Source: Aliidiomarina sedimenti (GTDB lineage: Bacteria > Pseudomonadota > Gammaproteobacteria > Enterobacterales > Alteromonadaceae). Taken from it: DNA of 64,000 nucleotides. The notes under the pieces are model-generated. The model was given only the letters and a program-made list of their open reading frames with translations. It did no database searches and was not told the origin of the DNA. Shown piece after piece: positions 18,412 through 28,165 of this stretch. The DNA lies in the NCBI RefSeq assembly GCF_003986955.1, contig NZ_PIPN01000001.1:310001-374000 (forward strand). The letters are read 5' to 3'. The position numbers were made by a program, and so were the translations under genes. Within the stretch, counting starts at the first letter, position 1. Every line of letters begins with the position of its first letter.

Positions 18412-21400
18412 TTAGTCCGGCGTGACCGTGCACTTGGCCATGCCAGAGGTGGCGTGGTTCTTAGCCTGAGTCACTGTGGCTATCTGCTGTGGGCGAGGAA
18501 AGTCACCACGGGTCTCTATGCGAGCGGCAGATAACACCTGACCCAGGTCATCAGACGCAGATGGTGAGGCTTTCGCCATTTCTGCTCGTGCATGATTGCG
18601 GGCTGGTTGTACTACTTTAGTTTCAGCCTTAGGTGTCGAGGCTGGAGCAGCCGGTGTTTTGGCTGGCTCTGCTTGCTTAGCAACCGCAGGTTCATCCATG
18701 GAAGCTTCAGGGGCAGGGGTCTTCTCTGCCGAAGCTTCTGCGTCTTGCTTGTTACTTGCTTCAGCTACTTCAGCTGGTTGCTCTTGCTCAGTAACCTTGG
18801 CTTTCTCAGGCTGCACTTCAGCAGTTTCCGCCTGCTTAGCCGCGTCGTCCTTAGCCTGGTCGTCACTGGCGGTGGTCTCTGCTGCAGTGGCTTCATGATT
18901 TACGTCAGGCGCACTAAGCTCAGAAGACGGGGACTTTTCTTCACTTGTGGCTTGTTCAGCGACAGTGGTGTCAGTATGCCCTTTGTCAGCAGTGTTTTGT
19001 GAGCCATCCACAGACTGAGACTCTTCGCGTTCATGCTTACGTCGTTGTCCGGCTGCTCGCATGTGACGAGGTGAGCGACGGTCCCGCTTTTCACCTTTTG
19101 CTGGTTTACTGTCAGCATTCTCTGCGTCAGCACGCTCTACTTCCGTATTATCTTCTGTTGAAACCTCTGCTGAAGACGGCTGGGCAGAAGACGATTCGCT
19201 AGTTGCTTGCGCTGGTTTCGCTGCAGGGGCAGTCGCATTATCGTTGACGGCTTCAGGCTCGGAAGCCTGCTTGTTCTCAGTTTCAGCAACTTCAGCTTCA
19301 ACCACAGTCGCTGCTGGTTTGGTGGTCGCTGCAGGCGTTTTCGTTTCTACAACCGAGCTCTCAGTGGCAGAGGTATCTGACGAGGCCTCTTGCTCACCCT
19401 GAACTGGCTGCGATTCAAGACGTACCGATTTCGCCAGTTTGCGACGCGAACGGCGCTCTTTCAGCTGTTCGGTTTGCGGCTTGCTCTCAGTCGATATGGT
19501 TGCGCTTTTTTCTGCAGCTACCGGCTCTGAAGTCGGTGCAGCATTATCGGCTGCAGTATCAGCCCGATTATCAGTCCGCGTGTCGCTATTTTTACGACGA
19601 CGGTTGCGTCTGTTACGGGTTTTCGGCTCTGCCTTTTGCTCAGTTGATGAAGACTGTTCGCTGGCTGGCGACGTCTCGGTTGCATCATCACGGCCGTTGC
19701 TTTCGGGCTTCGCTGACTTTCTGTCCTGATTGCGATTGTCAGAACGGTTGTCAGCAGGCCGACGTCGGTTCTGGTTACCGCCACGACGGTTATTGCTGCT
19801 ATTGCGGCGACGCTCGCTGTTGTTACGCGATGGGGCAGAGCGTTCTGAGGCCTGCTGGCGTGATGACGTCTGCGTTTTGGTATCGTTTTCGTCAACGGTA
19901 AACAGTGCTTTTAACCACTTCGCTAAGCGACTAAATAAAGACGGTGTGCTCGCAACTTTGCTGCTGGGTGCTGCTGCAGTCGGTTTAGGAGCCGGTGCTT
20001 CAGGGGCAACCAGAGTTTTCAACGCGGGTTCATCCGTGCTGCGTTCTTTGGTTGGTGTGATAACAATGCCGCGTGCTTCGCTCTGAGTTATTAATTCGAT
20101 ACTTTGCACACCGTCTAACTCATCATGGCGTAAACGCTGCACGTCAAAGTGAGGAGTGTCCAGGTTCGGATTTGGAATAATCAGAACTTTTACTTTATGG
20201 CGGCTTTCAACGTCGTTGACCGAGCCGCGCTTTTCATTCAGCAGGTACGTGGCAACATCCACCGGTACCTGCGCATTGATTTGCGCGGTATTGTCTTTCA
20301 GCGCTTCTTCTTCGATTAAACGCAGAATTGATAGTGCCAGCGACTCGTTACTACGAATCGTGCCCTGACCATTACAGCGTGGGCAAACGTGATTTGATGA
20401 CTCGCCAAGTGACGGACGTAAACGCTGACGAGACATTTCCAGCAGACCAAAGCGAGAAATCCGGGCGGTCTGGATCCGTGCCCGATCCTGCTTAAGCGCT
20501 TCTTTTAAACGGTTTTCGACTTCACGCTGGTGGCGTGGCGGGGTCATGTCGATAAAATCAATCACGATCAAACCACCGACATCGCGTAACCGAAGCTGGC
20601 GGGCGATTTCTTCTGCCGCTTCCAGGTTCGTTTGCAATGCGGTTTCTTCGATATCACCACCTTTGGTTGCTTTGGCAGAGTTGATATCGATAGAGGTCAG
20701 CGCTTCTGTCGGATCAATCGACACCGAACCGCCTGACGGCAGACGCACTTCGCGTTGGAAGGCTGATTCGATCTGTGATTCGATCTGATAGTGGTTAAAC
20801 AACGGCACGTCGCCCTGGTAGAGTTTTACCCGCTGAACAAAATCAGGGCGGACCAGGTTGATGTGTTCTTTTGCACGTTCAAAGATGGTTTCGTCATCGA
20901 TCAGGATCTCGCCGATATCACGACGCAGATAATCACGAATAGCGCGGAAGATGACATTGCTTTCCTGGTGGATCAGGAATGGAGCAGGGCGCGATTCCGC
21001 GGCTTCTTCAATCGCCTGCCAGTGGTGACGTAATACTTTTAAATCCCAGGCAAGCTCTTCTGCGGACTTACCAACACCTGCAGTACGCACGATAAGGCCC
21101 ATGCCATCTGGCAGTTCCAGTGTTGATAATGCGTCTTTTAACTGTGTGCGCTCGTCACCTTCGATACGGCGAGAGATACCACCTGCACGTGGGTTGTTCG
21201 GCATTAGTACCAGGTAGCTACCTGCCAGTGAGATAAAGGTTGTTAGTGCCGCACCTTTCTGGCCGCGCTCTTCTTTATCAACCTGGACAATAACTTGCTG
21301 GCCTTCTTTGATAACTTCCCGAATATTCGGGCGGCCATCAAATTTATAACCTGCAGGGAAGTAGGTTCGGGCAATTTCTTTAAGGGGGAGGAAACCGTGC

Positions 21401-21591
21401 CGGTCGGCACCATAATCGACAAAAGCGGCCTCTAAACTAGGCTCAACGCGGGTAATCTTACCTTTGTATATATTAGCTTTTTTTTGTTCGTGACCCGGGC
21501 TTTCGATATCCAGATCATAGAGTTTTTGGCCATCGACCAGCGCAACGCGGAGTTCTTCCTGCTGCGTGGCATTGATTAGCATTCTTTTCAT
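18412..21591 (-). CDS. rne: Ribonuclease E
   Basis: A 1059-residue RNase E, the endonuclease and scaffold of the RNA degradosome. The catalytic half holds the S1 domain (from about residue 35), the active-site aspartates in DINSAKA and VIDFIDM, and the zinc link CPRCNGQG near residue 404. An amphipathic membrane anchor ([13 protein letters not shown]) lies at about residues 550-565. The C-terminal half is disordered, with arginine-rich RNA-binding stretches near 595-625 and long Ala/Glu/Pro/Thr tracts. It ends with two copies of NHAxxxMAK (about 999-1007 and 1045-1053), where the PNPase-binding site sits in E. coli. A long leader upstream suggests the usual self-control. Confidence 0.97.
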   Translation of the reverse strand: MKRMLINATQQEELRVALVDGQKLYDLDIESPGHEQKKANIYKGKITRVEPSLEAAFVDYGADRHGFLPLKEIARTYFPAGYKFDGRPNIREVIKEGQQVIVQVDKEERGQKGAALTTFISLAGSYLVLMPNNPRAGGISRRIEGDERTQLKDALSTLELPDGMGLIVRTAGVGKSAEELAWDLKVLRHHWQAIEEAAESRPAPFLIHQESNVIFRAIRDYLRRDIGEILIDDETIFERAKEHINLVRPDFVQRVKLYQGDVPLFNHYQIESQIESAFQREVRLPSGGSVSIDPTEALTSIDINSAKATKGGDIEETALQTNLEAAEEIARQLRLRDVGGLIVIDFIDMTPPRHQREVENRLKEALKQDRARIQTARISRFGLLEMSRQRLRPSLGESSNHVCPRCNGQGTIRSNESLALSILRLIEEEALKDNTAQINAQVPVDVATYLLNEKRGSVNDVESRHKVKVLIIPNPNLDTPHFDVQRLRHDELDGVQSIELITQSEARGIVITPTKERSTDEPALKTLVAPEAPAPKPTAAAPSSKVASTPSLFSRLAKWLKALFTVDENDTKTQTSSRQQASERSAPSRNNSERRRNSSNNRRGGNQNRRRPADNRSDNRNQDRKSAKPESNGRDDATETSPASEQSSSTEQKAEPKTRNRRNRRRKNSDTRTDNRADTAADNAAPTSEPVAAEKSATISTESKPQTEQLKERRSRRKLAKSVRLESQPVQGEQEASSDTSATESSVVETKTPAATTKPAATVVEAEVAETENKQASEPEAVNDNATAPAAKPAQATSESSSAQPSSAEVSTEDNTEVERADAENADSKPAKGEKRDRRSPRHMRAAGQRRKHEREESQSVDGSQNTADKGHTDTTVAEQATSEEKSPSSELSAPDVNHEATAAETTASDDQAKDDAAKQAETAEVQPEKAKVTEQEQPAEVAEASNKQDAEASAEKTPAPEASMDEPAVAKQAEPAKTPAAPASTPKAETKVVQPARNHARAEMAKASPSASDDLGQVLSAARIETRGDFPRPQQIATVTQAKNHATSGMAKCTVTPD

Positions 21592-22028
21592 AGTTTGTGA
21601 CTCTTCAAATAAGTTACGAAAATAGCCACAACACTACACGACACACAGTAATCTTAGCCTGTGTACGCACGTATCTGTTTGCTTTATATGCTTTTTCAAC
21701 TGCTCACAGGCTGCCGATGGTATCTAATTATTGCCATTGCTGCCTGTTTACCTACCCGTTGCTTTCAAATTGAAAACAACGTGTAGTAAAAATTTTTTAC
21801 TAAGCCTACACACGTTACGCCGTGTTGGTGCTGTTGCTTCGAAATATGTACCTATGGAATGAACCGAGCGTGGCGACACAGCATTAAACATGTACGCACT
21901 TTAATGCTGTTTGCGGGACCTGACACATCAACATCTCTAACCGTATGCTGACGAGGTACTCACAGCTAGCCATTCCAATGACTTATTGTGCATGGTTTAG
22001 CTGGCTTTGACAAGCAGAGTTTAATAGA
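21592..22028 (-). promoter_or_regulatory. rne/rluC divergent region with probable structured rne leader
   Basis: This 437-bp gap has no gene. Read on the minus strand it is a plausible long 5' leader of rne, which in E. coli is about 360 nt and mediates feedback by RNase E. Two clear stem-loops are present. One at 21878-21910 has an 11-bp perfect stem (ACAGCATTAAA with TTTAATGCTGT). The other is AT-rich, at 21785-21801, and carries AGTAAAA/TTTTACT arms. A smaller ACACG/CGTGT hairpin lies between them. The rluC promoter should occupy the right end. Confidence 0.5.
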
Positions 22029-22037
22029 ATGCGCGCC

Positions 22038-22994
22038 ATGAATGAGAGCACTCAAGATACACATCACCAGGTTCGCTGGCTGGACATCGATGCCGATATG
22101 GCTGGCCAGCGCATCGACAACTTTTTACGCACCCAGTTAAAAGGGGTGCCTAAGAGCATGATTTACCGCATTTTACGCAAAGGCGAAGTGCGCGTGAATA
22201 AGAAACGGATTAAACCAGACTACAAACTGCAGGCTGGGGATCAGGTTCGGGTTCCGCCCGTGCGGGTCTCGGCGCCGACTGATTTGCCCAATCCGAACCT
22301 CGCCCAGGTCAGCCAGCTTACGGATCGTATTCTGTATGAAGACGATTATTTGCTGGTGGTGAATAAGCCTGCCGGGATGGCTGTGCATGGCGGCTCCGGA
22401 ATTAGCTTTGGTTTAATTGAAGCACTACGTAGCCTGCGTGGCAGTGACACCCTGGAACTGGTTCATCGTCTGGATCGGGAAACATCGGGTTGTTTATTGG
22501 TGGCGAAGAAACGCTCCATGTTACGTTTACTGAATGCCCAACTGCGTGAAAAACAGATGAAGAAAATCTATCTGGCACTGGTGCAGGGTGAATGGAGCAA
22601 GTTGGATCGGGCGGTAACGGCTCCATTGAGAAAACAGGTTCTGCAAAGCGGCGAACGTATGGTGCGTGTTGACGGTGAAGGGAAACCCTCGGAAACGCGG
22701 TTTAAAATTCGCCAGCGTTTTGCCGAAGGGACCCTGGTTCAGGCAAGCCCGGTGACAGGGCGGACGCACCAGATCCGCGTTCATACCCAGGCGGCGGGCC
22801 ACCCTATTGCAATGGATGACAAGTATGGTGACCAGGAATTCTCAGCCGCGATGCGTTCACTAGGTCTGCAACGCCTGTTTTTGCACGCAGAAACATTGAG
22901 CTTCTATCACCCGAAAAGTGAAGACTGGACCACCGTCGAGGCGCCCCTTGATGCAGAGTTAGTTCAGGTGTTGGACAAGTTAACCAAGGTTTGA
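22038..22994 (+). CDS. rluC: 23S rRNA pseudouridine synthase RluC
   Basis: A protein of about 318 residues with an N-terminal S4 RNA-binding domain (GQRIDNFLRTQLKGVPKSMIYRI) and a RluA-type catalytic domain whose active-site aspartate is in HRLDRETSGCLL near residue 140. RluC makes three pseudouridines in 23S rRNA (955, 2504 and 2580 in E. coli). Two ATG codons lie 9 bp apart, and neither has a good ribosome site. The downstream one (22038) is preferred because a TAGAAT -10-like element ends only 7 bp before it. It is divergent from rne, as in E. coli. Confidence 0.93.
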   Translation: MNESTQDTHHQVRWLDIDADMAGQRIDNFLRTQLKGVPKSMIYRILRKGEVRVNKKRIKPDYKLQAGDQVRVPPVRVSAPTDLPNPNLAQVSQLTDRILYEDDYLLVVNKPAGMAVHGGSGISFGLIEALRSLRGSDTLELVHRLDRETSGCLLVAKKRSMLRLLNAQLREKQMKKIYLALVQGEWSKLDRAVTAPLRKQVLQSGERMVRVDGEGKPSETRFKIRQRFAEGTLVQASPVTGRTHQIRVHTQAAGHPIAMDDKYGDQEFSAAMRSLGLQRLFLHAETLSFYHPKSEDWTTVEAPLDAELVQVLDKLTKV

Positions 22995-23002
22995 GGCAGG
23001 CG

Positions 23003-23644
23003 ATGCAGTATAAGCTGGTAATTTTTGACTGGGACGGGACCTTGATGGACTCGGTACCGCGGATTGTTTCTTCATTGAAGTCGCTGGCTCAGCATTGTCA
23101 GCTTCCGGTGCCCAGCACGGAGGCGATTCACGATATTATTGGATTAAGCCTGCCGATTGCCCTTGAATGTTTATTTGATTGTCATGGCGACGAGGCCCAG
23201 CAGGCGCTGATTGACGTCTATCGTGATTTTTACGTGGAGCGGGACACCACGCCGACGCCAATGTTTGAAGGGGCTACAGCCACTTTGGACTATTTAAAGC
23301 AGAGTGGTTATCAGCTGGCGGTTGCAACCGGCAAAGCACGCCCTGGTTTGCAGCGTGCCTGGTTAGCCAGTGATACTGAGCACTTTTTCCTCAGCTCGCG
23401 CTGTGCCAAAGAAGTTCCTTCAAAACCTCACCCGGCGATGCTGGAAGAAATCCTCGAGGAAACTGGCTTCGCTAAAGAACAGGCGGTGATGGTCGGGGAT
23501 TCGATTCACGATCTGATGATGGCACAGAACGCCGGAGTGGATAGTATTGGGGTAACCTACGGGGTGCACTCGAAAGAACGTCTGCAAAGTGCAAACCCCA
23601 AACTCATTATCAATGCTGTTGCAGAGCTTCGTCAGCATTTATAA
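23003..23644 (+). CDS. HAD-superfamily phosphatase next to rluC
   Basis: A 213-residue HAD hydrolase of the phosphoglycolate-phosphatase-like group. Motif I is FDWDGTLMDS near residue 8, motif II lies in ATGKARPGL, and motif IV is GDSIHDLMMAQNAG. The ATG at 23003 is preceded by GAGG and lies 8 bp after the rluC stop. A TTG at 22991 overlapping rluC is less likely. A HAD gene follows rluC in several gammaproteobacteria, but its substrate is not known to me. It is convergent with maf, with a 5-bp gap. Confidence 0.85.
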   Translation: MQYKLVIFDWDGTLMDSVPRIVSSLKSLAQHCQLPVPSTEAIHDIIGLSLPIALECLFDCHGDEAQQALIDVYRDFYVERDTTPTPMFEGATATLDYLKQSGYQLAVATGKARPGLQRAWLASDTEHFFLSSRCAKEVPSKPHPAMLEEILEETGFAKEQAVMVGDSIHDLMMAQNAGVDSIGVTYGVHSKERLQSANPKLIINAVAELRQHL

Positions 23645-23649
23645 GCCAG

Positions 23650-24246
23650 TTAAGCGAGTACGTCAGCCCCTTGCTGGCGGAGTAGTTGCAGCAGCCTTAT
23701 TAAAGGCAGACCAATCAGGGCATTGGGGTCATCGCCATGCAAATAGTCAAATAAAGCAATGCCTAGACCTTCACTTTTAAAGCTGCCAGCGCAGTTATAA
23801 GGTTCTTCCTTATCTACGTAGGATTCAATTTCTCGTTCAGATAGGGTTCTGAACCCAACTTCATAGGGTTCAACCAGCGTATCGATACGGTCACTCTTAC
23901 TGTTATATAAAGAGAGGCCGGTTAAAAACGTCACTGTTTGTCCACTGCAACGTTGCAATTGTGCAATCGCATTGTCTTTATTACCTGGTTTACCAAGGGT
24001 CGTGGTGTCGTTATCCAGCACGGCGACCTGATCGGAGCCAATAATTAGATGAGCGGGAAAGGCTTCTTTAAGCGCTTTTGCTTTAGCCGCAGCAAGCCGG
24101 GCCACCAGTTGGCGCGGTGACTCATCCGCCAACCGGGTTTCATCGATATCGGGCGACTGACAACTAAAGGACAGACCAAGCTTCTCTAATAAGGCCTTAC
24201 GATAGGGTGAGCTGGAAGCGAGTACAATGGGTAGCGGGTGTGACAT
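23650..24246 (-). CDS. Maf-family nucleotide pyrophosphatase, YceF type (7-methyl-GTP)
   Basis: A 198-residue Maf protein. The N-terminal LASSSPYRKALLEKL loop, the central SDQV segment with the catalytic aspartate near residue 70, and GSFKSEGLG near residue 150 are all family signatures. It resembles E. coli YceF, which hydrolyses 7-methyl-GTP, more than the dTTP-specific YhdE. It is divergent from yceD, as in E. coli. The ATG at 24246 fits the family start. A GTG six codons upstream is the alternative. Confidence 0.9.
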   Translation of the reverse strand: MSHPLPIVLASSSPYRKALLEKLGLSFSCQSPDIDETRLADESPRQLVARLAAAKAKALKEAFPAHLIIGSDQVAVLDNDTTTLGKPGNKDNAIAQLQRCSGQTVTFLTGLSLYNSKSDRIDTLVEPYEVGFRTLSEREIESYVDKEEPYNCAGSFKSEGLGIALFDYLHGDDPNALIGLPLIRLLQLLRQQGADVLA

Positions 24247-24344
24247 GTTTAATCGGTGCTCCACAAATGAAAGGTGTCAATATAGGGTTGTGTGCAAAAA
24301 GCCGGCATAGTGTAGCGAAAACCTTGTCCGCTCACGAATTTCTT

Positions 24345-24373
24345 TTGACTCCAGGCCTGACAGGCTATATCAT
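24345..24373 (+). promoter_or_regulatory. Sigma70 promoter directly in front of yceD
   Basis: TTGACT (24345-24350) and TATCAT (24368-24373) stand exactly 17 bp apart, each matching five of six consensus bases. Initiation about seven bases after the -10 would fall only 2-4 nt before the yceD ATG at 24383. Confidence 0.7.
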
Positions 24374-24382
24374 TCGCGCGCT

Positions 24383-24907
24383 ATGCAAAAGGTTCGAATA
24401 CCGATATCGGTAGACCCCGTTAAGAGCGCACAGAAGCAGTTGACCTACGATGGCCTTGTGCCAGCAGGTAATATGCAGCGTTTAGGGGAAGCACTCATAA
24501 ACACACCACAAGATATTGCGGTGTCGCTACGGTTTGATATTGATCAGCAACGTGTTAGTTATTTCGCAGGTCATGCGGAAGTAACCGTTGATGTTATATG
24601 TCAACGCTGCAACCAGCCGATGCAAATTCACTTAGTAAGTGACTTCGCCTATGCGCCCATTACGAAGCGCCAGACCGAAGAGAACTTGCCAGAAGCCTAT
24701 GAGGCTGTGGAGTTGAATGAGCTTGGTGAAGTTATGTTGCACGATGTTGTGGAAGATGAACTTCTTCTGGAAATGCCAATCGTAGCCATGCATGCGCAGG
24801 AAGATTGTGAAGTTGACCGTGATGCCATGACGTTTGGTGACCTTCCGCCTGAGGCAGAAGAGAAAGCCAACCCGTTCGCGGTGTTACAAGGTTTAAAACG
24901 AAAGTAA
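24383..24907 (+). CDS. yceD: YceD family (DUF177) protein, 23S rRNA accumulation
   Basis: A 174-residue member of the DUF177 family, which is required for normal 23S rRNA levels in E. coli and plants and is almost always encoded just before rpmF. The CQRC pair near residue 73 and a later single cysteine in EDCEV suggest a metal site, and the ending NPFAVLQGLKRK is conserved. The start MQKVRIP aligns with E. coli YceD, so the ATG is secure. No ribosome site precedes it, and a strong promoter lies immediately upstream, suggesting a nearly leaderless mRNA. rpmF and the fatty-acid genes follow. Confidence 0.93.
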   Translation: MQKVRIPISVDPVKSAQKQLTYDGLVPAGNMQRLGEALINTPQDIAVSLRFDIDQQRVSYFAGHAEVTVDVICQRCNQPMQIHLVSDFAYAPITKRQTEENLPEAYEAVELNELGEVMLHDVVEDELLLEMPIVAMHAQEDCEVDRDAMTFGDLPPEAEEKANPFAVLQGLKRK

Positions 24908-24927
24908 ATAGTTAGGAGATAGGGTAA

Positions 24928-25098
24928 ATGGCTGTACAAAAAAGCAAAAAGACACGTTCAAGACGTGGCATGCGTCGTTCACACGATGCGCTGAGCGGGC
25001 CTACACTGTCGGTGGATTCAACCTCTGGTGAAACGCATCGTCGTCACCATGTGACTGCTGACGGCTATTACAAAGGCAAGCAAGTTATCGCCAAGTAA
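24928..25098 (+). CDS. rpmF: 50S ribosomal protein L32
   Basis: A 56-residue L32 beginning [20 protein letters not shown] and ending [10 protein letters not shown]. It has no cysteines, so this is the zinc-independent form. TTAGGAG lies upstream of the ATG. It sits 20 bp after yceD and 5 bp before plsX, the arrangement seen in E. coli, where ribosome and phospholipid synthesis genes are linked. Confidence 0.97.
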   Translation: MAVQKSKKTRSRRGMRRSHDALSGPTLSVDSTSGETHRRHHVTADGYYKGKQVIAK

Positions 25099-25103
25099 GG
25101 CGT

Positions 25104-26147
25104 ATGACTGAACTAACCATTGCGTTAGACGCGATGGGGGGCGACCAAGGCCCCGGCATCGTGGTGACAGCGCTCGAAAGAGCGCTGTCTTCGTTTACGC
25201 ATGTGCATTTCATTCTGGTCGGTGATGAAGCCGTCCTGACCCCGTTGTTGCAACGCTATCCTAAAGTTGCGGCATCTTCCCGCGTTTCTCTGCAACACGC
25301 CAGCCAGGTCGTGGCGATGGACGACAAACCCAGTGCGGTGCTTCGTGCCAAGCCGGATTCGTCAATGCGTGGCGTGCTCGAACTGGTTCATAACGGAACC
25401 GCTCAGGGATGCGTCAGTGCCGGTAACACCGGTGCCTTAATGGCGATGTCCTACCTTACCCTGAAAACCTTGCCTGGTGTCTTACGACCAGCCCTGGTGG
25501 CATCGCTGCCGCAGCAGGACGGTGGTCAAAGCTTGTTGCTTGATCTCGGCGCGAATCCAACCTGTGATGCAGAAACCCTGTGCCAGTTTGCGGTGATGGG
25601 CTCTGTCATGGCGCAGCAGGTAAATAAGCAGGCGCAGCCCCGGGTTGCTCTACTTAACATGGGGCGGGAAGACCTCAAAGGGCACGATGTGGTTAAACAC
25701 GCGGCTCAGCTGCTGAAGGCCTCCACCCATGTGAATTACATTGGCTTTGTGGAAGGCAACGATCTCTTCTCGTCGACGGCGGATGTCATAGTCTGTGATG
25801 GCTTTACCGGCAATATCGCGCTTAAAAGCTGCGAAGGCCTGGCTGAGCTGCTATACGATAACCTGCGCAAAAGCTTCAGCGGTCATTTCTTTACCAAGCT
25901 GGTGGCTAAACTACTGTTCCGTCGCCACCGTAAATCCTGGCAATGGCTCAACCCCGACCAGTATAACGGTGCTAGTCTGTTAGGATTGCGCGGAGTGGTC
26001 ATGAAAAGCCATGGGAATGCTTCTGCGAACGCCTATTTTAGCGCGATTTCTCACGCCATTGACGAAGCCGCGGCGGATCTCCCCAGTCTTATTCATGACC
26101 GAATTGAAGATGCGCTGCTCGAACGGGTTACCGACCAACGAGATTGA
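25104..26147 (+). CDS. plsX: Phosphate acyltransferase PlsX
   Basis: A 347-residue peripheral membrane enzyme that converts acyl-ACP to acyl-phosphate for phospholipid synthesis. The start ALDAMGGDQGPGIVV and the SAGNTGALMA segment near residue 110 are diagnostic, as is CDGFTGNIALK near residue 232. The ATG lies 5 bp after rpmF, and its ribosome site overlaps the rpmF stop (TAAGG). It leads the plsX-fabHDG cluster. Confidence 0.96.
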   Translation: MTELTIALDAMGGDQGPGIVVTALERALSSFTHVHFILVGDEAVLTPLLQRYPKVAASSRVSLQHASQVVAMDDKPSAVLRAKPDSSMRGVLELVHNGTAQGCVSAGNTGALMAMSYLTLKTLPGVLRPALVASLPQQDGGQSLLLDLGANPTCDAETLCQFAVMGSVMAQQVNKQAQPRVALLNMGREDLKGHDVVKHAAQLLKASTHVNYIGFVEGNDLFSSTADVIVCDGFTGNIALKSCEGLAELLYDNLRKSFSGHFFTKLVAKLLFRRHRKSWQWLNPDQYNGASLLGLRGVVMKSHGNASANAYFSAISHAIDEAAADLPSLIHDRIEDALLERVTDQRD

Positions 26148-26176
26148 GTAGCGCGTAAGCTGGGACAGTGAGCGCT

Positions 26177-27124
26177 ATGTACGCACGAATTTCTGGAACT
26201 GGGCATTTTCTGCCTGCCACGCGCTTGACCAATCTGGATTTAGAACAGCGCGTCGACACCTCAGACCAATGGATCCGCGAACGCACCGGCATCCGTGAAC
26301 GACGTATTGCGGACCCCTCTGAGTCGGTGGTTTCTATGAGCGTGCCGGCTTGCCAGCAGGCCCTTGAGGCGGCCGGGCTCAGCGCTGATCAACTGGATAT
26401 GATTGTAGTCGCGACCACCTCCGCCGAGCGCGCCTTTCCGAGTGCTGCCTGCGAGTTGCAGCATGCACTTGGGGTTACTAATATTCCTGCCTTTGACGTA
26501 GGGGCTGCCTGTGCGGGTTTCATGTTTGCCATGAGTATCGCCGATCAGTACATACGCAATGGGCAGGCAAAACATATTCTGGTGGTTGGCGCGGATGTAC
26601 TTGCCCGCTTATGCAATCCAAATGATCGCAACACCATTGTTTTATTCGGTGATGGTGCCGGTGCCATGGTATTAAGTGCCAGCGATGAGCCAGGTGTGCT
26701 CTCGACCCATTTGCACAGTGCCGGCGAGTTCGCCAGTTTACTTGGCTCTGGTCATACGCCAAGCGTCGACGATGAAGCCTGGTTGTATATGAAGGGCTCC
26801 GAGGTTTTCAAAGTAGCGGTCAGTAAGTTAAGTGAACTAGTCAGTGAAACCTTGCAGCATAATAGTATGACCAAGGCTGATCTCGACTGGTTGATTCCGC
26901 ATCAGGCCAACCGACGCATCATCGAGGCGACAGCAAAGAAACTCAGTATGCCAATGGAGCGGGTGGTGATGACGCTGGAATATACCGGCAATACCTCTGC
27001 CGCGTCGGTACCTATTGCGCTCGATGTGGCAGTACGTGATGGTCGCGTTCAGCGCGGCCAGCGGCTATTATTGGAAGCCTTCGGCGGCGGTTTTGCCTGG
27101 GGTTCTGCTCTTGTTGAGTATTAA
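26177..27124 (+). CDS. fabH: Beta-ketoacyl-ACP synthase III
   Basis: A 315-residue KAS III that condenses acetyl-CoA with malonyl-ACP to start fatty-acid synthesis. The catalytic triad is visible as the cysteine in [10 protein letters not shown], the histidine in IPHQANRRI and the asparagine in GNTSAASVP. The ATG at 26177 (MYARISGTG) matches the family start. A GTG nine bases upstream is possible. It lies between plsX and fabD, with 105 bp before fabD that may contain a second promoter. Confidence 0.96.
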   Translation: MYARISGTGHFLPATRLTNLDLEQRVDTSDQWIRERTGIRERRIADPSESVVSMSVPACQQALEAAGLSADQLDMIVVATTSAERAFPSAACELQHALGVTNIPAFDVGAACAGFMFAMSIADQYIRNGQAKHILVVGADVLARLCNPNDRNTIVLFGDGAGAMVLSASDEPGVLSTHLHSAGEFASLLGSGHTPSVDDEAWLYMKGSEVFKVAVSKLSELVSETLQHNSMTKADLDWLIPHQANRRIIEATAKKLSMPMERVVMTLEYTGNTSAASVPIALDVAVRDGRVQRGQRLLLEAFGGGFAWGSALVEY

Positions 27125-27229
27125 CGTAGAGTATTGAAATCCGGGTATCCGCCCCATAGATTGAGGTGTCCGCACCGCAGAAACGAATAAACGAAAGCGA
27201 TTAACTTAAACGAACAACAATGAGGCTTT

Positions 27230-28165
27230 ATGGCAGAACGATACGCACTTGTGTTTCCCGGACAGGGATCACAGACCGCCGGCATGTTGGCTGATCTGGC
27301 TGACGAGTACGATGAAGTGAAGCAAACCTTTGCGCAGGCATCCGATGTGCTGGGTTATGACTTGTGGGATTTGGTTCAGTCCAATCCTGAAGACAAGCTT
27401 AACCAGACAGAGTTTACCCAACCGGCATTACTCGCAGCCAGCGTGGCCATCTACCGCTGTGTTGAAGATCGGGTCAGTAAGCCGGCGATAATGGCAGGGC
27501 ATAGCCTGGGTGAATATTCTGCGTTAGTCTGTGCAGACGCGCTGGATTTCCAACAGGCCATTAAATTAGTTCAGCTGCGCGGCCAGGCAATGCAAAAAGC
27601 CGTGCCAGAGGGCACCGGCGCCATGGCGGCGGTAATTGGCCTCGATGACGCAGCGATCGAACAAGCCTGTGCTGACGCTGCGCAGGGCGATGTTGTCGCG
27701 GCGGTGAATTACAACTCGCCGGGTCAGGTGGTGATCGCGGGGAGCAAAGATGCCGTAGCCAGAGCAGCGGATGGCTGTAAAGAGGCGGGTGCTAAACGGG
27801 TATTGCCGTTACCGGTCAGCGTGCCGTCGCATTGTGAGTTGATGCGGCCCGCGGCTGAAACTCTGGCTTCAGAGTTAAAAGATATCAGTATTAACAAGCC
27901 AGTGGTTCGCGTATTGCACAACGTTGATGTGAGCGAAGCACAGGCTGAGCATATCGCCGACAATCTGGTGGCGCAGCTCTATTCACCGGTTCGCTGGACA
28001 CAAATCATGCAGGCAATTGCCGCTGAAGGTATTACCGAGATTTATGAATTCGGTCCAGGTAAAGTATTAACCGGTTTATGCAAACGGATTGATAAATCGT
28101 TAAATGCCAGCGCAGTAAACGATGCAGCGTCGGTGCAACAGTTTTTACAGGAGCAGGAGAGTTAA
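27230..28165 (+). CDS. fabD: Malonyl-CoA:ACP transacylase
   Basis: A 311-residue acyltransferase that loads malonyl groups on ACP. FPGQGSQ is at residue 9, the nucleophile serine is in GHSLGEYSA near residue 90, and the catalytic histidine is in VPSHCELM near residue 199. GAGG stands 5 bases before the ATG. Its TAA overlaps the fabG ATG by one base (TAATG), coupling their translation. Confidence 0.97.
   Translation: MAERYALVFPGQGSQTAGMLADLADEYDEVKQTFAQASDVLGYDLWDLVQSNPEDKLNQTEFTQPALLAASVAIYRCVEDRVSKPAIMAGHSLGEYSALVCADALDFQQAIKLVQLRGQAMQKAVPEGTGAMAAVIGLDDAAIEQACADAAQGDVVAAVNYNSPGQVVIAGSKDAVARAADGCKEAGAKRVLPLPVSVPSHCELMRPAAETLASELKDISINKPVVRVLHNVDVSEAQAEHIADNLVAQLYSPVRWTQIMQAIAAEGITEIYEFGPGKVLTGLCKRIDKSLNASAVNDAASVQQFLQEQES

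Noticed and set aside
18640-19860. The repetitive rne tail as a true tandem repeat
   Set aside because: It is compositional bias of a disordered scaffold region; no fixed repeat unit is seen.
18592-19901. Several plus-strand frames of 85-136 codons inside rne
   Set aside because: They mirror the repetitive Ala/Glu/Thr tail of RNase E and are cysteine- and serine-rich nonsense.
22007-22012. TTGACA as the -35 of the rluC promoter
   Set aside because: The only -10-like sequence downstream is 12 bp away, too close for sigma70.
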